Of a stretch of DNA of 32,261 nt, positions 7,784-15,425 are shown piece by piece. The stretch lies in assembly GCA_002389675.1 (NCBI GenBank), contig DGQF01000012.1, positions 11,187 to 43,447 on the forward strand. Direction: 5' to 3'. The notes under the pieces are model-generated. The model saw only the letters and a program-made list of their open reading frames with translations, was not told the DNA's origin and did not search any database. Position numbers and translations under genes: made by a program. Every line of letters begins with the position of its first letter. Position 1 is the stretch's first letter. This DNA comes from Gammaproteobacteria bacterium UBA4421 (GTDB lineage: Bacteria; Pseudomonadota; Gammaproteobacteria; Pseudomonadales; Azotimanducaceae).

Positions 7784-9244
7784 TTAAATTGGACCGAGAA
7801 TTTTGCTTATTTTCTTACGAAACTTTTCACCAAAGGGTGGCCGAGCACCAATGATAGGCAGCACGTCGATCATGGTTTGACTATAAATCGCTCGAGCATG
7901 ACTCATGCCTCGAAACCCTTCCGGGCCATGGTAAGCCCCCATGCCAGACGCACCAATACCGCCAAATGGCAGGTCCTCTTGCACGTAGTGAAGCGTGATG
8001 TCGTTAATACACACCCCACCACTTTGCACATGATTGAGCAAATACTCCTGCTCACTTCTATCTTTTCCAAAGTAATACAGCGCCAAAGGATTTCGGCGTG
8101 GTTCAATTTTGTCCGGAACTTGTGTGAAATCGCCATAAGTCATGATCGGCAACACCGGGCCAAAAATTTCCTCATGCATGACCTGCATATTTTCATTCAC
8201 GTTCTGAAGAATATGCAAAGGCATACGCCGGTTGTCTGCTGATGCACGGCTCTTGTCAGCGCCAACGATCGTGAGCGTAGCACCCTTGGCCACAGCGTCA
8301 TCAATGTAGTTCTGCAACCTCATGAAATGTCGCTCGTCAAAAACACCGGCATAATCCTCGTTTTCGGTGATGTTTGGGTACATCGACTCGGCTTCATGAA
8401 TGATTCGCGCCACCAGCTGCTCTTCGAGCTCCTCAGGCACGAGGGCGTAATCCGGTGACAGGCATAATTGCCCACCATTTAATAGCTTTCCGAACGTCAA
8501 ACGAGTACCCGCAAGATCGAGCTTTGCGCTGCGACCAATGACAACAGGCGATTTACCCCCAAGTTCTAAGGTGACGGGAACCAGATTTTTTGATGCTGAC
8601 CGCATCACTTGCGCACCCACACCCGTAGACCCGGTAAAGAGCAGATGATCGAAAGGCAACTCCGCAAATTTTTGACTGATCTCTACACCACCAGTGACCA
8701 CAGCAACCTCATCCTCAGGGAAATATTGAGGCACAATCTCTGCAAACAATTCGGCTGTTTCAGGCACGTACTCTGAGGGCTTCAGTAACGCCCGGTTGCC
8801 CGCAGCCAATGCACTTGTCAAAGGCGCAACTGTCAGTCCAAACGGCAGGTTCCAAGGCGAAATAATGCCAACAACCCCCTTTGGAAAATATCTGACTTGG
8901 CCCTTTCCGCCCAAAAAATTCATCGGTTTATTGGTTTTTCGCCGTTCAGGTTTCATCCACTGCTTTAAATGTTTCACCGAATAGTCAATTGCCTCAACCT
9001 TCGACGCATACTCAGAGAACAAACTAAATTCGTAAGACCGAGCACCGTTAAATTCGCGTTTGGTGGTTGTGGCAAATGCGGTCTTATTTTCAACTATCAA
9101 CGCTTTGAGTCTCTTAAGGCGATCAACCCGCGTCGCATAGGTGACCTCACCCTCAGCACGAAAGCTTTTTTTCTGCAGTTCGATCAATCCATCGAGGTCT
9201 TGAGAAACCAATTCTGTTACGTTCTTTTTCTCTGCTATGCTCAT
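7784..9244 (-). CDS. calB: Aldehyde dehydrogenase, coniferyl-aldehyde type
   Basis: This NAD(P)-dependent cytosolic enzyme oxidises an aldehyde to its acid. The 486-residue sequence has the cofactor-binding SPWNLPF (Asn132), GSTGVG, the general base Glu227 in LELGGK, and the catalytic Cys261 in GGQLCLSPDY. The 'C-x-x-PDY' context and the C-terminal SHARAIY segment are typical of the coniferyl aldehyde dehydrogenase (CalB) and class 3-like group. Substrates in that group include aromatic and long-chain aldehydes; the actual one here is not known. AAGGA lies eight bases before the ATG. It follows the TetR gene by 26 bases on the same strand, so the two form an operon probably controlled by that regulator. 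Confidence 0.9.
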   Translation of the reverse strand: MSIAEKKNVTELVSQDLDGLIELQKKSFRAEGEVTYATRVDRLKRLKALIVENKTAFATTTKREFNGARSYEFSLFSEYASKVEAIDYSVKHLKQWMKPERRKTNKPMNFLGGKGQVRYFPKGVVGIISPWNLPFGLTVAPLTSALAAGNRALLKPSEYVPETAELFAEIVPQYFPEDEVAVVTGGVEISQKFAELPFDHLLFTGSTGVGAQVMRSASKNLVPVTLELGGKSPVVIGRSAKLDLAGTRLTFGKLLNGGQLCLSPDYALVPEELEEQLVARIIHEAESMYPNITENEDYAGVFDERHFMRLQNYIDDAVAKGATLTIVGADKSRASADNRRMPLHILQNVNENMQVMHEEIFGPVLPIMTYGDFTQVPDKIEPRRNPLALYYFGKDRSEQEYLLNHVQSGGVCINDITLHYVQEDLPFGGIGASGMGAYHGPEGFRGMSHARAIYSQTMIDVLPIIGARPPFGEKFRKKISKILGPI

Positions 9245-9270
9245 TTGTATCCTTGGTTGGTCTAAGTTGT

Positions 9271-9972
9271 TTAAGTGGTCGATGTGCTTGCGTGTTTTGG
9301 CCGCTCAGCATCCGTTATCCCTTCTGCGCGTATGCCTTCTATAATCCGAACGGCATTTTTGACAAATAGCGTTTCAGAGGAAAAACTGGCAATAAGCGCT
9401 TGGACATCATCCGGGAGCTCTTCCTGATTTAGAGAGGGGCCTTGGTCAGATCGCGTCGCGCCAATCAGCAGAACACCCATGGTTTTCACCACCTCTGTGG
9501 CTTGTGCTTGACTTAAATTAAGTGCGCTTGCGGTCGATCGAGCCACAATCCCCACCTGCAATATAAATACACGCTTGGAGTTGATTAACCTGGGAATCGA
9601 CACGTTATGCTCGATGACGTGTTCGAGCCTGATGAGTAACGGCAAGAAGGTGCCATCGGCAACAGCCGTCTTATATAGGCTTTGCGCGTATGCCTTGCTC
9701 GTCATGGCATCAGCTAAACGGGCGATGAAAACCTGACCCCATCTGATCAAACTTTGCTCATAAAGGGTCAGAAAAAGCTCTTCTCGGGTTTTAAAATACA
9801 AATACAGAGTACCCTTAACTAAACCTGTTTTTTTGGCGAGCTGAGTCATAGAAAAAGCCTCATAGCCAACCTCTAGAAAATACGCTTGAGCTGCATCAAG
9901 AACGACTCGTCGCCGCTGCGCTTTTTGTTGCGCGCTACGAGCCCTTTGATTAATGGCAACCGCTGAGTTCAT
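9271..9972 (-). CDS. TetR/AcrR-family transcriptional regulator
   Basis: The N-terminal helix-turn-helix is clear: residues 24-70 include VLDAAQAYFLEVGYEAFSMT, then QLAKKTGLVKGTLYLYFKTR. The rest (about 160 residues) is the variable ligand-binding and dimerisation domain. The 233-residue length is normal. AGGAG precedes the ATG at 9972. It is the first gene of an operon with the aldehyde dehydrogenase and lies about 65 bases downstream of two palindromes overlapping its promoter. It is therefore most likely an autorepressor that releases DNA on binding an aldehyde or related compound. The ligand is inference. Confidence 0.93.
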   Translation of the reverse strand: MNSAVAINQRARSAQQKAQRRRVVLDAAQAYFLEVGYEAFSMTQLAKKTGLVKGTLYLYFKTREELFLTLYEQSLIRWGQVFIARLADAMTSKAYAQSLYKTAVADGTFLPLLIRLEHVIEHNVSIPRLINSKRVFILQVGIVARSTASALNLSQAQATEVVKTMGVLLIGATRSDQGPSLNQEELPDDVQALIASFSSETLFVKNAVRIIEGIRAEGITDAERPKHASTSTT

Positions 9973-10035
9973 AAACGTCTCCTAACGAACTTTTTTCTGC
10001 TATGCCGTGGCCCATGAGCAAAGCCTCACCAAAAT

Positions 10036-10056
10036 TAAATGACGGGGCGTCATTTA
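10036..10056. promoter_or_regulatory. TetR operator candidate 1 (over the -10 box and start site)
   Basis: Perfect 9-bp arms, TAAATGACG and CGTCATTTA, flank a GGG centre. The core TGAC-G-NNN-C-GTCA shares its outline with the second palindrome nearby. A repressor bound here would cover the -10 element and transcript start. Confidence 0.65.
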
Positions 10057-10081
10057 TATAACTGACCAACGGTCATTACAA
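10053..10081 (-). promoter_or_regulatory. Sigma70-type promoter of the tetR-aldehyde dehydrogenase operon
   Basis: On the minus strand a -35 box TTGTAA (10076-10081) and a -10 box TATAAA (10053-10058) are separated by exactly 17 bases. The expected transcript start is near 10046, about 70 bases before the TetR ATG. One palindrome sits inside the spacer and another starts at the -10 box. Confidence 0.65.
10063..10075. promoter_or_regulatory. TetR operator candidate 2 (in the promoter spacer)
   Basis: Arms TGACC and GGTCA flank AAC. The site lies wholly within the 17-base spacer between -35 and -10. Its centre is 23 bases (about two helical turns) from the centre of operator 1. Confidence 0.6.
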
Positions 10082-10208
10082 GTGCTAAAGCAACCGTGAC
10101 GACTACTGCGCCGCGATTGGCGCTGCCCAACAATACAACGAGATTAAACAGACAATGAATTTGCCCGTATCTTTACCATTACCGAACCGGCGCGATCGCC
10201 GTTAAGAC

Positions 10209-12305
10209 CTAGGGAGCAGCAGTAACACCTGCCGCCGCATGCGCTTCGCGACGGATATAATGCCGCATGGCTGCCAGCTGAGCATCGGTCATCTCGGGAT
10301 AACCGGGCATACCACGATCCAATCGGGCGCCATCACGTACCACAAGACTCAACATTGGTGCCATTTCGGACAACAGAAAGGCCGAGCCTCTCAGATCCGG
10401 CGCCATTCCCCCCGCCACGGCATCCACACCATGGCACGCATAACATCCATGCTGCAGAAAAAGACCCGCTCCCTCGTCCGCCAGCGTTTGATTTACGGCA
10501 AAGTCAGGCTCCAGCAACGGTTCAGAAAAATACGGCTCCGGCTGCGCTGGCAACACAATTTCACCTTTTAGGCTGAAGGTCACAAGACGCCGTGTATGCA
10601 CGCCATAAGCCCAGCCCAGCCCTTCACCGCCGGGCGTAATCCGACCAGCATACCCGCCGCCGAAGCCAACAAGCACGGAAACATACTGTTGTCCATCCAA
10701 CGCGTAAGTGATCGGCGGCGCTGAAATACCCAGTCCCAAATCATAGGACCACAGCAACTCTCCGGTGCTGGCATCATATGCTTTCATCAAGCCATCGGCT
10801 TCACCTTGAAAAACCAAGCCTCCCCCGGTGGCTAATGTGCCGGAAGCCCAAGTGGTAGATTGCGGTACTGACCAAACTGGCTTTTGGGCCACCGGATCCC
10901 AAGCTTGTAATTCTCCAACATAGGCCCGCGGGTTTGCACCCTGCGTCCAGTCAACCGCAGTGCCCCCCTCAAAAGACACGGATCGCCAGGTTTTATCGTA
11001 AGCTTGGTCAGTAAAATCCGCTGAGTGGTGCATTGTTGGCAAGTAAACCAAGCCCGTCAGCGGGTTATATGACATTGCATGCCAACTATGCGCACCAAAG
11101 GGGCCGGGGGTGATGTTTTCAAAGCCATCTTCATAGCGCGCGCCCTCACGCTCAACAGGCCGGCCGGTGGTTAAATCGACATGGGTTGCCCAATTTGCAT
11201 CGGCGAATTTCTCCGCGGACAAGAGCGTGCCCATTTTTCGATCGATGACATAAAAGAACCCATTCTTGGGCGCGTGCATCAGTGCTTTAACACTCTTGCC
11301 TTCCAACTCTAGGTCGGCCAACACAATGTCCATATTCGAGTTGTAGTCCCAGGTTTCGCCGGGCACCGTCTGGTAATGCCACAAATACTTTCCGGTGTCC
11401 GGATCCAACGCAACTATCGAACAAAGAAACAGATTATCACCACCACCCGGGCTGCGCAGTTTGCGATTCCACGGCGAACCGTTTCCGGTACCGATATAAA
11501 GTTGGTCAAGTTCTTCATCGTAAGTAAATGCATGCCAGGCGTTCCCACCACCCCCATGCTCCCACCAGCTACCGCTCCAAGTATCAGCAGCCATTTTCAT
11601 CGCATCATCTTCAAACCCATCTGCAGGATTACCCGGCACAATGTAGAAGCGCCATGCCAAAGCTCCCGTTTGCGCATCATAGGCACTGACATAACCCCGG
11701 GTGGGGCCCGCCTCTGTGCCGCCATTACCGATCAACACCTTTCCCTTAAACGCTTTCGGCGCGCCGGTAATATACAGCGGCTCATCTAAACCAAAGGTGC
11801 GCGTAGACCACAACAACTTACCGGTAGTGCGCTCCAAGGCCTGCAAGCGACCATCCCAAGTCGCCGCAAAAATTTTATCGCCATACGCGGAGAGCCCTCG
11901 ATTGTGCACCCATCCCGGCGGGCGTTTGTGCCCAGCAACTTCTTGGGCCACCTTGGGATCGTGCTGCCACAACAGAGCACCGCTGCGCGCATCTACCGCA
12001 CGCACAATATTCATGGTACCCGTAAAGTACAAGACACCATCAATCACCAACGGGGTAGACACCAAACCGACGTCGTTCGGCAGGTCCATATACCATTGCA
12101 CGCCAAGGTTGCGTACATTTTGGCTACGAATTTGTGTCAGCGGACTAAAACGTTGCTCATTGTGGGTGCGCCCGTAGGCAAGCCAATCGGCGGTATTACT
12201 CGCATCAGCGATATCATTGTCGGTTATTTTTCTGACGGCATCGGAGTGTGCAAGTGCAGCAAACACTAGATATACCGTGACTGTTAATCCGATCAATATC
12301 TTCAT
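10209..12305 (-). CDS. PQQ-dependent dehydrogenase with C-terminal cytochrome c domain (quinohemoprotein)
   Basis: This periplasmic enzyme of the methanol/ethanol dehydrogenase family oxidises alcohols with PQQ and passes electrons to a covalent heme. The 698-residue protein begins with a signal peptide (MKILIGLTVTVYLVFAALAH). An eight-bladed propeller follows, with repeated tryptophan-dock strands such as GKLLWSTRTFG, GKYLWHYQTVPGETWDYN and GELLWSYDLGLG. A cytochrome c domain ends the chain: CYACHG at residues 621-626, with MPGYPEM supplying a likely axial Met. The Asp of ETWDYN is the expected catalytic base. The usual vicinal Cys pair is missing (PPGWVHNRG where relatives have CCDAVNRG), and the residue two after the catalytic Asp is Asn, not the Asp of lanthanide enzymes. 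The ATG at 12305 is preceded by AAGGAG at six bases. Confidence 0.92.
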   Translation of the reverse strand: MKILIGLTVTVYLVFAALAHSDAVRKITDNDIADASNTADWLAYGRTHNEQRFSPLTQIRSQNVRNLGVQWYMDLPNDVGLVSTPLVIDGVLYFTGTMNIVRAVDARSGALLWQHDPKVAQEVAGHKRPPGWVHNRGLSAYGDKIFAATWDGRLQALERTTGKLLWSTRTFGLDEPLYITGAPKAFKGKVLIGNGGTEAGPTRGYVSAYDAQTGALAWRFYIVPGNPADGFEDDAMKMAADTWSGSWWEHGGGGNAWHAFTYDEELDQLYIGTGNGSPWNRKLRSPGGGDNLFLCSIVALDPDTGKYLWHYQTVPGETWDYNSNMDIVLADLELEGKSVKALMHAPKNGFFYVIDRKMGTLLSAEKFADANWATHVDLTTGRPVEREGARYEDGFENITPGPFGAHSWHAMSYNPLTGLVYLPTMHHSADFTDQAYDKTWRSVSFEGGTAVDWTQGANPRAYVGELQAWDPVAQKPVWSVPQSTTWASGTLATGGGLVFQGEADGLMKAYDASTGELLWSYDLGLGISAPPITYALDGQQYVSVLVGFGGGYAGRITPGGEGLGWAYGVHTRRLVTFSLKGEIVLPAQPEPYFSEPLLEPDFAVNQTLADEGAGLFLQHGCYACHGVDAVAGGMAPDLRGSAFLLSEMAPMLSLVVRDGARLDRGMPGYPEMTDAQLAAMRHYIRREAHAAAGVTAAP

Positions 12306-12495
12306 CGCAACTCCTTGAGCACAACGTTTCAGTTTTCGCCGATTAGGGCAGTCTGCCATTTGCAAAGCTAAACTTCACCTGTGTCACGTAAGCTTGATTC
12401 AATCACGTCGATCAACGCTGACTGCCCCGCGGCCCTGAAACCGACACCGCCGATATCTCATCTATGGATGTAAGCAAACTTTTATCGATCCTAAA

Positions 12496-13320
12496 TCAGC
12501 GCGCGAGAAAGTGGGGTTGACGTTTTTCGGTGAACGCTCGGACCGCTTCTTTTGCGTCCTCAGTTTCGAAGCTCATGACCACATGCTCGGCTTCCATCGC
12601 TAGCGATTCTCGCAGGCCTTGCAGCGCCCCCCGATTGATATTGCGCTTCATCCGGCTCAACGCGACAGTCGGACCATTGGCCAATCGATGGGCATAGGCA
12701 TACGCCTGATCACGAAACGATTCTTGAGCAAAAACTTCATTTATCAAACCCAACCGTGCGCACTCCTTTGCACCCACTCGCTCGGACAAATACATAAGTT
12801 CTTTTGCCTTAGCTTGACCCAGTAACCGATTGAGAAACCAGCTTGACCCGTAATCTCCAGACAAACCGATATTGCGAAATGCCGTGACTACAAATGCTGA
12901 GGAAGCGGCAACCCGAAGATCGCAAGCCAAAGCAATGGACAAACCAGCTCCAGCCGCTGCCCCCGGCAAAGCCGCAACAGTCGGCTTAGACCACTCATAC
13001 AACCGCAGCGTCAGCGACTCCTGCTTGCGGATTAATTCTGCAACTTTTTCATCCACCGTTTTTTTCGGCGCGCTTGAGTCCGCAGGTGAGGCCATGCCGC
13101 TGACGTCTCCCCCTGAACAAAAGGCATCACCCGCGCCGGTGAGCAACAACGCCCCAACATCTTGCCGGGTTTCAAGCACCAGTAATATCTCTCGCAGCGC
13201 AGGGGTCAGTTCATCGCTGAGCGAGTTTTTCTTTTCAGGCCGATTAAGAGTAACCGTGGCAACCCGGTCTCGCACTTCACACAACAGTTCTGGTGTACCC
13301 GTATTGATCGTAACCGTCAT
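12496..13320 (-). CDS. Crotonase-fold protein (enoyl-CoA hydratase/isomerase family)
   Basis: This 274-residue cytosolic enzyme has the CoA-binding and oxyanion-hole segments LTGAGDAFCSGGDVSGM and PGAAAGAGLSIALACDLRVA. Both glutamates used by true hydratases are replaced: Ser in GAGLS, and Phe or Arg in TAFRNIGL. An Asp is present in GLSGDYGSS, as in isomerase-like crotonases. So hydratase activity is doubtful, and isomerase or another crotonase reaction is more likely. AAGGA precedes the ATG. It lies 22 bases downstream of the VOC gene on the same strand. Confidence 0.87.
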   Translation of the reverse strand: MTVTINTGTPELLCEVRDRVATVTLNRPEKKNSLSDELTPALREILLVLETRQDVGALLLTGAGDAFCSGGDVSGMASPADSSAPKKTVDEKVAELIRKQESLTLRLYEWSKPTVAALPGAAAGAGLSIALACDLRVAASSAFVVTAFRNIGLSGDYGSSWFLNRLLGQAKAKELMYLSERVGAKECARLGLINEVFAQESFRDQAYAYAHRLANGPTVALSRMKRNINRGALQGLRESLAMEAEHVVMSFETEDAKEAVRAFTEKRQPHFLAR

Positions 13321-13342
13321 TTTCTATCCTTCTATTTACTGT

Positions 13343-13900
13343 CTACGCCGCCCCTGGCCGTAATAATTCTTCAATCGCATCACCCGCCTCAAATCGCCGC
13401 AAAAGGGCTTCCGGATCAAAATCAATACCCACCGGATTTTTGGCAAACGCTTCTGATTGCATGTAGTCCTGCAGGCCGCGTTTTGTACTTAGGTTTTCTA
13501 CCTGAAACTCCACTCTATGCCCGTCTGGATCGGCAAAATACAGGGAAGTTGTCAGCCCGTGGTTCACGCTCCATACCGGCAAGATGTCAGCGGCTTTCAA
13601 CCGTTTGTAGGTTGCCAAAAGATCTTCCAGTGATAACAAGGTATAAGCCACGTGATCCAGGCCGGGCAAACGCAGTCGTGTATGTTGATCGATCTGTGAA
13701 TCAGACGGCACCTGCACCATGGCGAGCCGATGGTGCTCCTCATCGTAGGTCAGGAAACAAATGAACTCGTCGCGGTGCACAACCTGCATACCCAAAACAG
13801 TCTGATACCAGGCGATAGAATCTGCCATGCTGGTCACTCGCAAGACATAATGCGCTAATTTTGCCGGAGCAATTAGGTTTGTTTTGACTTTTCGGGGCAT
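13343..13900 (-). CDS. VOC-superfamily (extradiol dioxygenase/glyoxalase-like) protein
   Basis: This 185-residue metalloprotein has the two beta-alpha-beta-beta-beta modules of the vicinal oxygen chelate fold. Likely metal ligands are His17 (LAHYVLRV), His83 (GLDHVAYT) and Glu131 (HRVEFQVEN), with the signature FADPDGHRVEF just before the last. This pattern resembles ring-cleaving type I extradiol dioxygenases but the protein is shorter than the two-domain enzymes, so the reaction remains open. The frame starts at TTG 13903, and ATG 13900 next to it is the better start. It is first in a two-gene unit with the crotonase. Confidence 0.85.
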   Translation of the reverse strand: MPRKVKTNLIAPAKLAHYVLRVTSMADSIAWYQTVLGMQVVHRDEFICFLTYDEEHHRLAMVQVPSDSQIDQHTRLRLPGLDHVAYTLLSLEDLLATYKRLKAADILPVWSVNHGLTTSLYFADPDGHRVEFQVENLSTKRGLQDYMQSEAFAKNPVGIDFDPEALLRRFEAGDAIEELLRPGAA

Positions 13901-14036
13901 CAATTATCCAATGTTAGGGCGATACGAGTTGCTAAAATGTGGTGTTAAATTTCAAAAAATGCAAGCAGATACTACTTGTCATGATACCAACAGATTTCGC
14001 GATCAGTTTTTTGAACTAAATTATTGAGGATTTATC

Positions 14037-15215
14037 ATGAGTTTGTTGATTGAAGGCCAAGCACGTGCATTTCATGGTGGCAATTGGGATTATCCGCCGC
14101 ACAACCGCGCCAGTTTCCAGCAGCTACAGCAACTGACGCCTACAGTGCGACTGAGCCGGGGCAGCGGACCCATCATCAGCCTTGAACAACGCCTCCAAAA
14201 TGTCTCAGACATTCGCTACACCAATACTAAAGGCCAACCGCGAAGCGTCGCGCAGATGCTCGACGAGACCTATACCGATGCATTTTTAGTGCTCAAAAAT
14301 TCTTGTGTTATCACAGAGGAATATCGCAACGGCATGCGCGCTGACTCGCACCACCTTCTCAACTCAGTCTCGAAATCATTTATTGGCATGCTGGCTGGAA
14401 TACTCGCTGTACAGGGCGTGATCGATCCGCATAAACCACTGACCCATTACCTACCCGAACTTGAAAATACCGCGTTTCAAGGCACATCAATCCAACAGGC
14501 CCTGGACATGACCGCCGCTGTTAAGTTCGACGAAAACTATAGCGACCGACGCACGGATTTTTGGCAAGAAGCAGCCGTCGTCGGCTGGCGGCCTGAGTTA
14601 GTCGATCAAGACCTGCCCAAAACATTATTCGACTACGTCTGCGCTTTAACCGAGCAAAAACAAAAAAATGGCGAACATTTTAAATACCGAACCGTATTGA
14701 CCAACGTGGTCGCAATGGCCATTGAAAGAGCAACCAACCAATCGGTTGCTCAATTAATCGAAGAGCGGATCTGGCAGCCATTAGCACCTGAGCAAGATGC
14801 CACGGTCGCTGTCGACGCCAGTGGATTTCCTTACTTTGGTGCTGGCATGAACGCTTGCGCTAGAGATTTGGCACGATTCGGGCAAATGCTCGTTCAAAAC
14901 GGTGACTACAACGGTCGCCAGATTGTACCCGCAAGCTGGGTAGAGGCTTCGCTTCGTGGCGACGACACTGTAAAGGCACTCTTCGCAGCAGGCGATTACT
15001 CCGGCCTAATCCCCGGTGGCCACTACCGAAATCAAATATGGGCAAACGCTGACCGGAAAATTCTGATTTGCATTGGCATAAACGGCCAAACCATTTACGT
15101 CAACCAAACCACGAACGTCGTTGTGGTGAAATTATCGTCACACCCCACCCCAGCTGATGTGCCGCTGTTCCAGGACACCTTTGCGGCTATGCAGGCGATT
15201 ACCGAAGCAGTCTAA
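14037..15215 (+). CDS. Beta-lactamase-fold serine hydrolase
   Basis: This 392-residue protein belongs to the class C beta-lactamase/esterase superfamily (MEROPS S12-like, as in 6-aminohexanoate-dimer hydrolase NylB). The nucleophile and base are in SVSK (Ser110, Lys113) and the second catalytic element in FKYRTVLTN (Tyr217). GINGQ near residue 350 fits the third motif. No signal peptide is seen, which argues for a cytosolic amidase or esterase over a penicillin-interacting enzyme. GAGG lies eight bases before the ATG. It is divergent from the VOC gene. Confidence 0.88.
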   Translation: MSLLIEGQARAFHGGNWDYPPHNRASFQQLQQLTPTVRLSRGSGPIISLEQRLQNVSDIRYTNTKGQPRSVAQMLDETYTDAFLVLKNSCVITEEYRNGMRADSHHLLNSVSKSFIGMLAGILAVQGVIDPHKPLTHYLPELENTAFQGTSIQQALDMTAAVKFDENYSDRRTDFWQEAAVVGWRPELVDQDLPKTLFDYVCALTEQKQKNGEHFKYRTVLTNVVAMAIERATNQSVAQLIEERIWQPLAPEQDATVAVDASGFPYFGAGMNACARDLARFGQMLVQNGDYNGRQIVPASWVEASLRGDDTVKALFAAGDYSGLIPGGHYRNQIWANADRKILICIGINGQTIYVNQTTNVVVVKLSSHPTPADVPLFQDTFAAMQAITEAV

Positions 15216-15425
15216 CGAGGGCGCCTATGTGTCACCGGGCAGGGCTGAGCGCCCTACCCCCACCATGACGACTTTATTCGGTAGAATTCCCTCAGCTTAT
15301 ACCCTAAATTATCAAGCATGAATGTTTTGCACGTATTCACATTGCACTGCCGACACTTTTTAAAGTTATCTATTGCCGCACTTTACTGCGCACCAGAGCA
15401 TCGGCTAAAAAAGCATAGGCTAAAA

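Noticed and set aside
14037..15215. Antibiotic-resistance beta-lactamase
   Set aside because: It has SVSK and Tyr motifs but no signal peptide, and its motif context fits esterase/amide hydrolases such as NylB.
15219..15262. AGGGCGC / GCGCCCT pair after the serine hydrolase as a terminator
   Set aside because: The loop is long, alternative pairings compete and no T-run follows.
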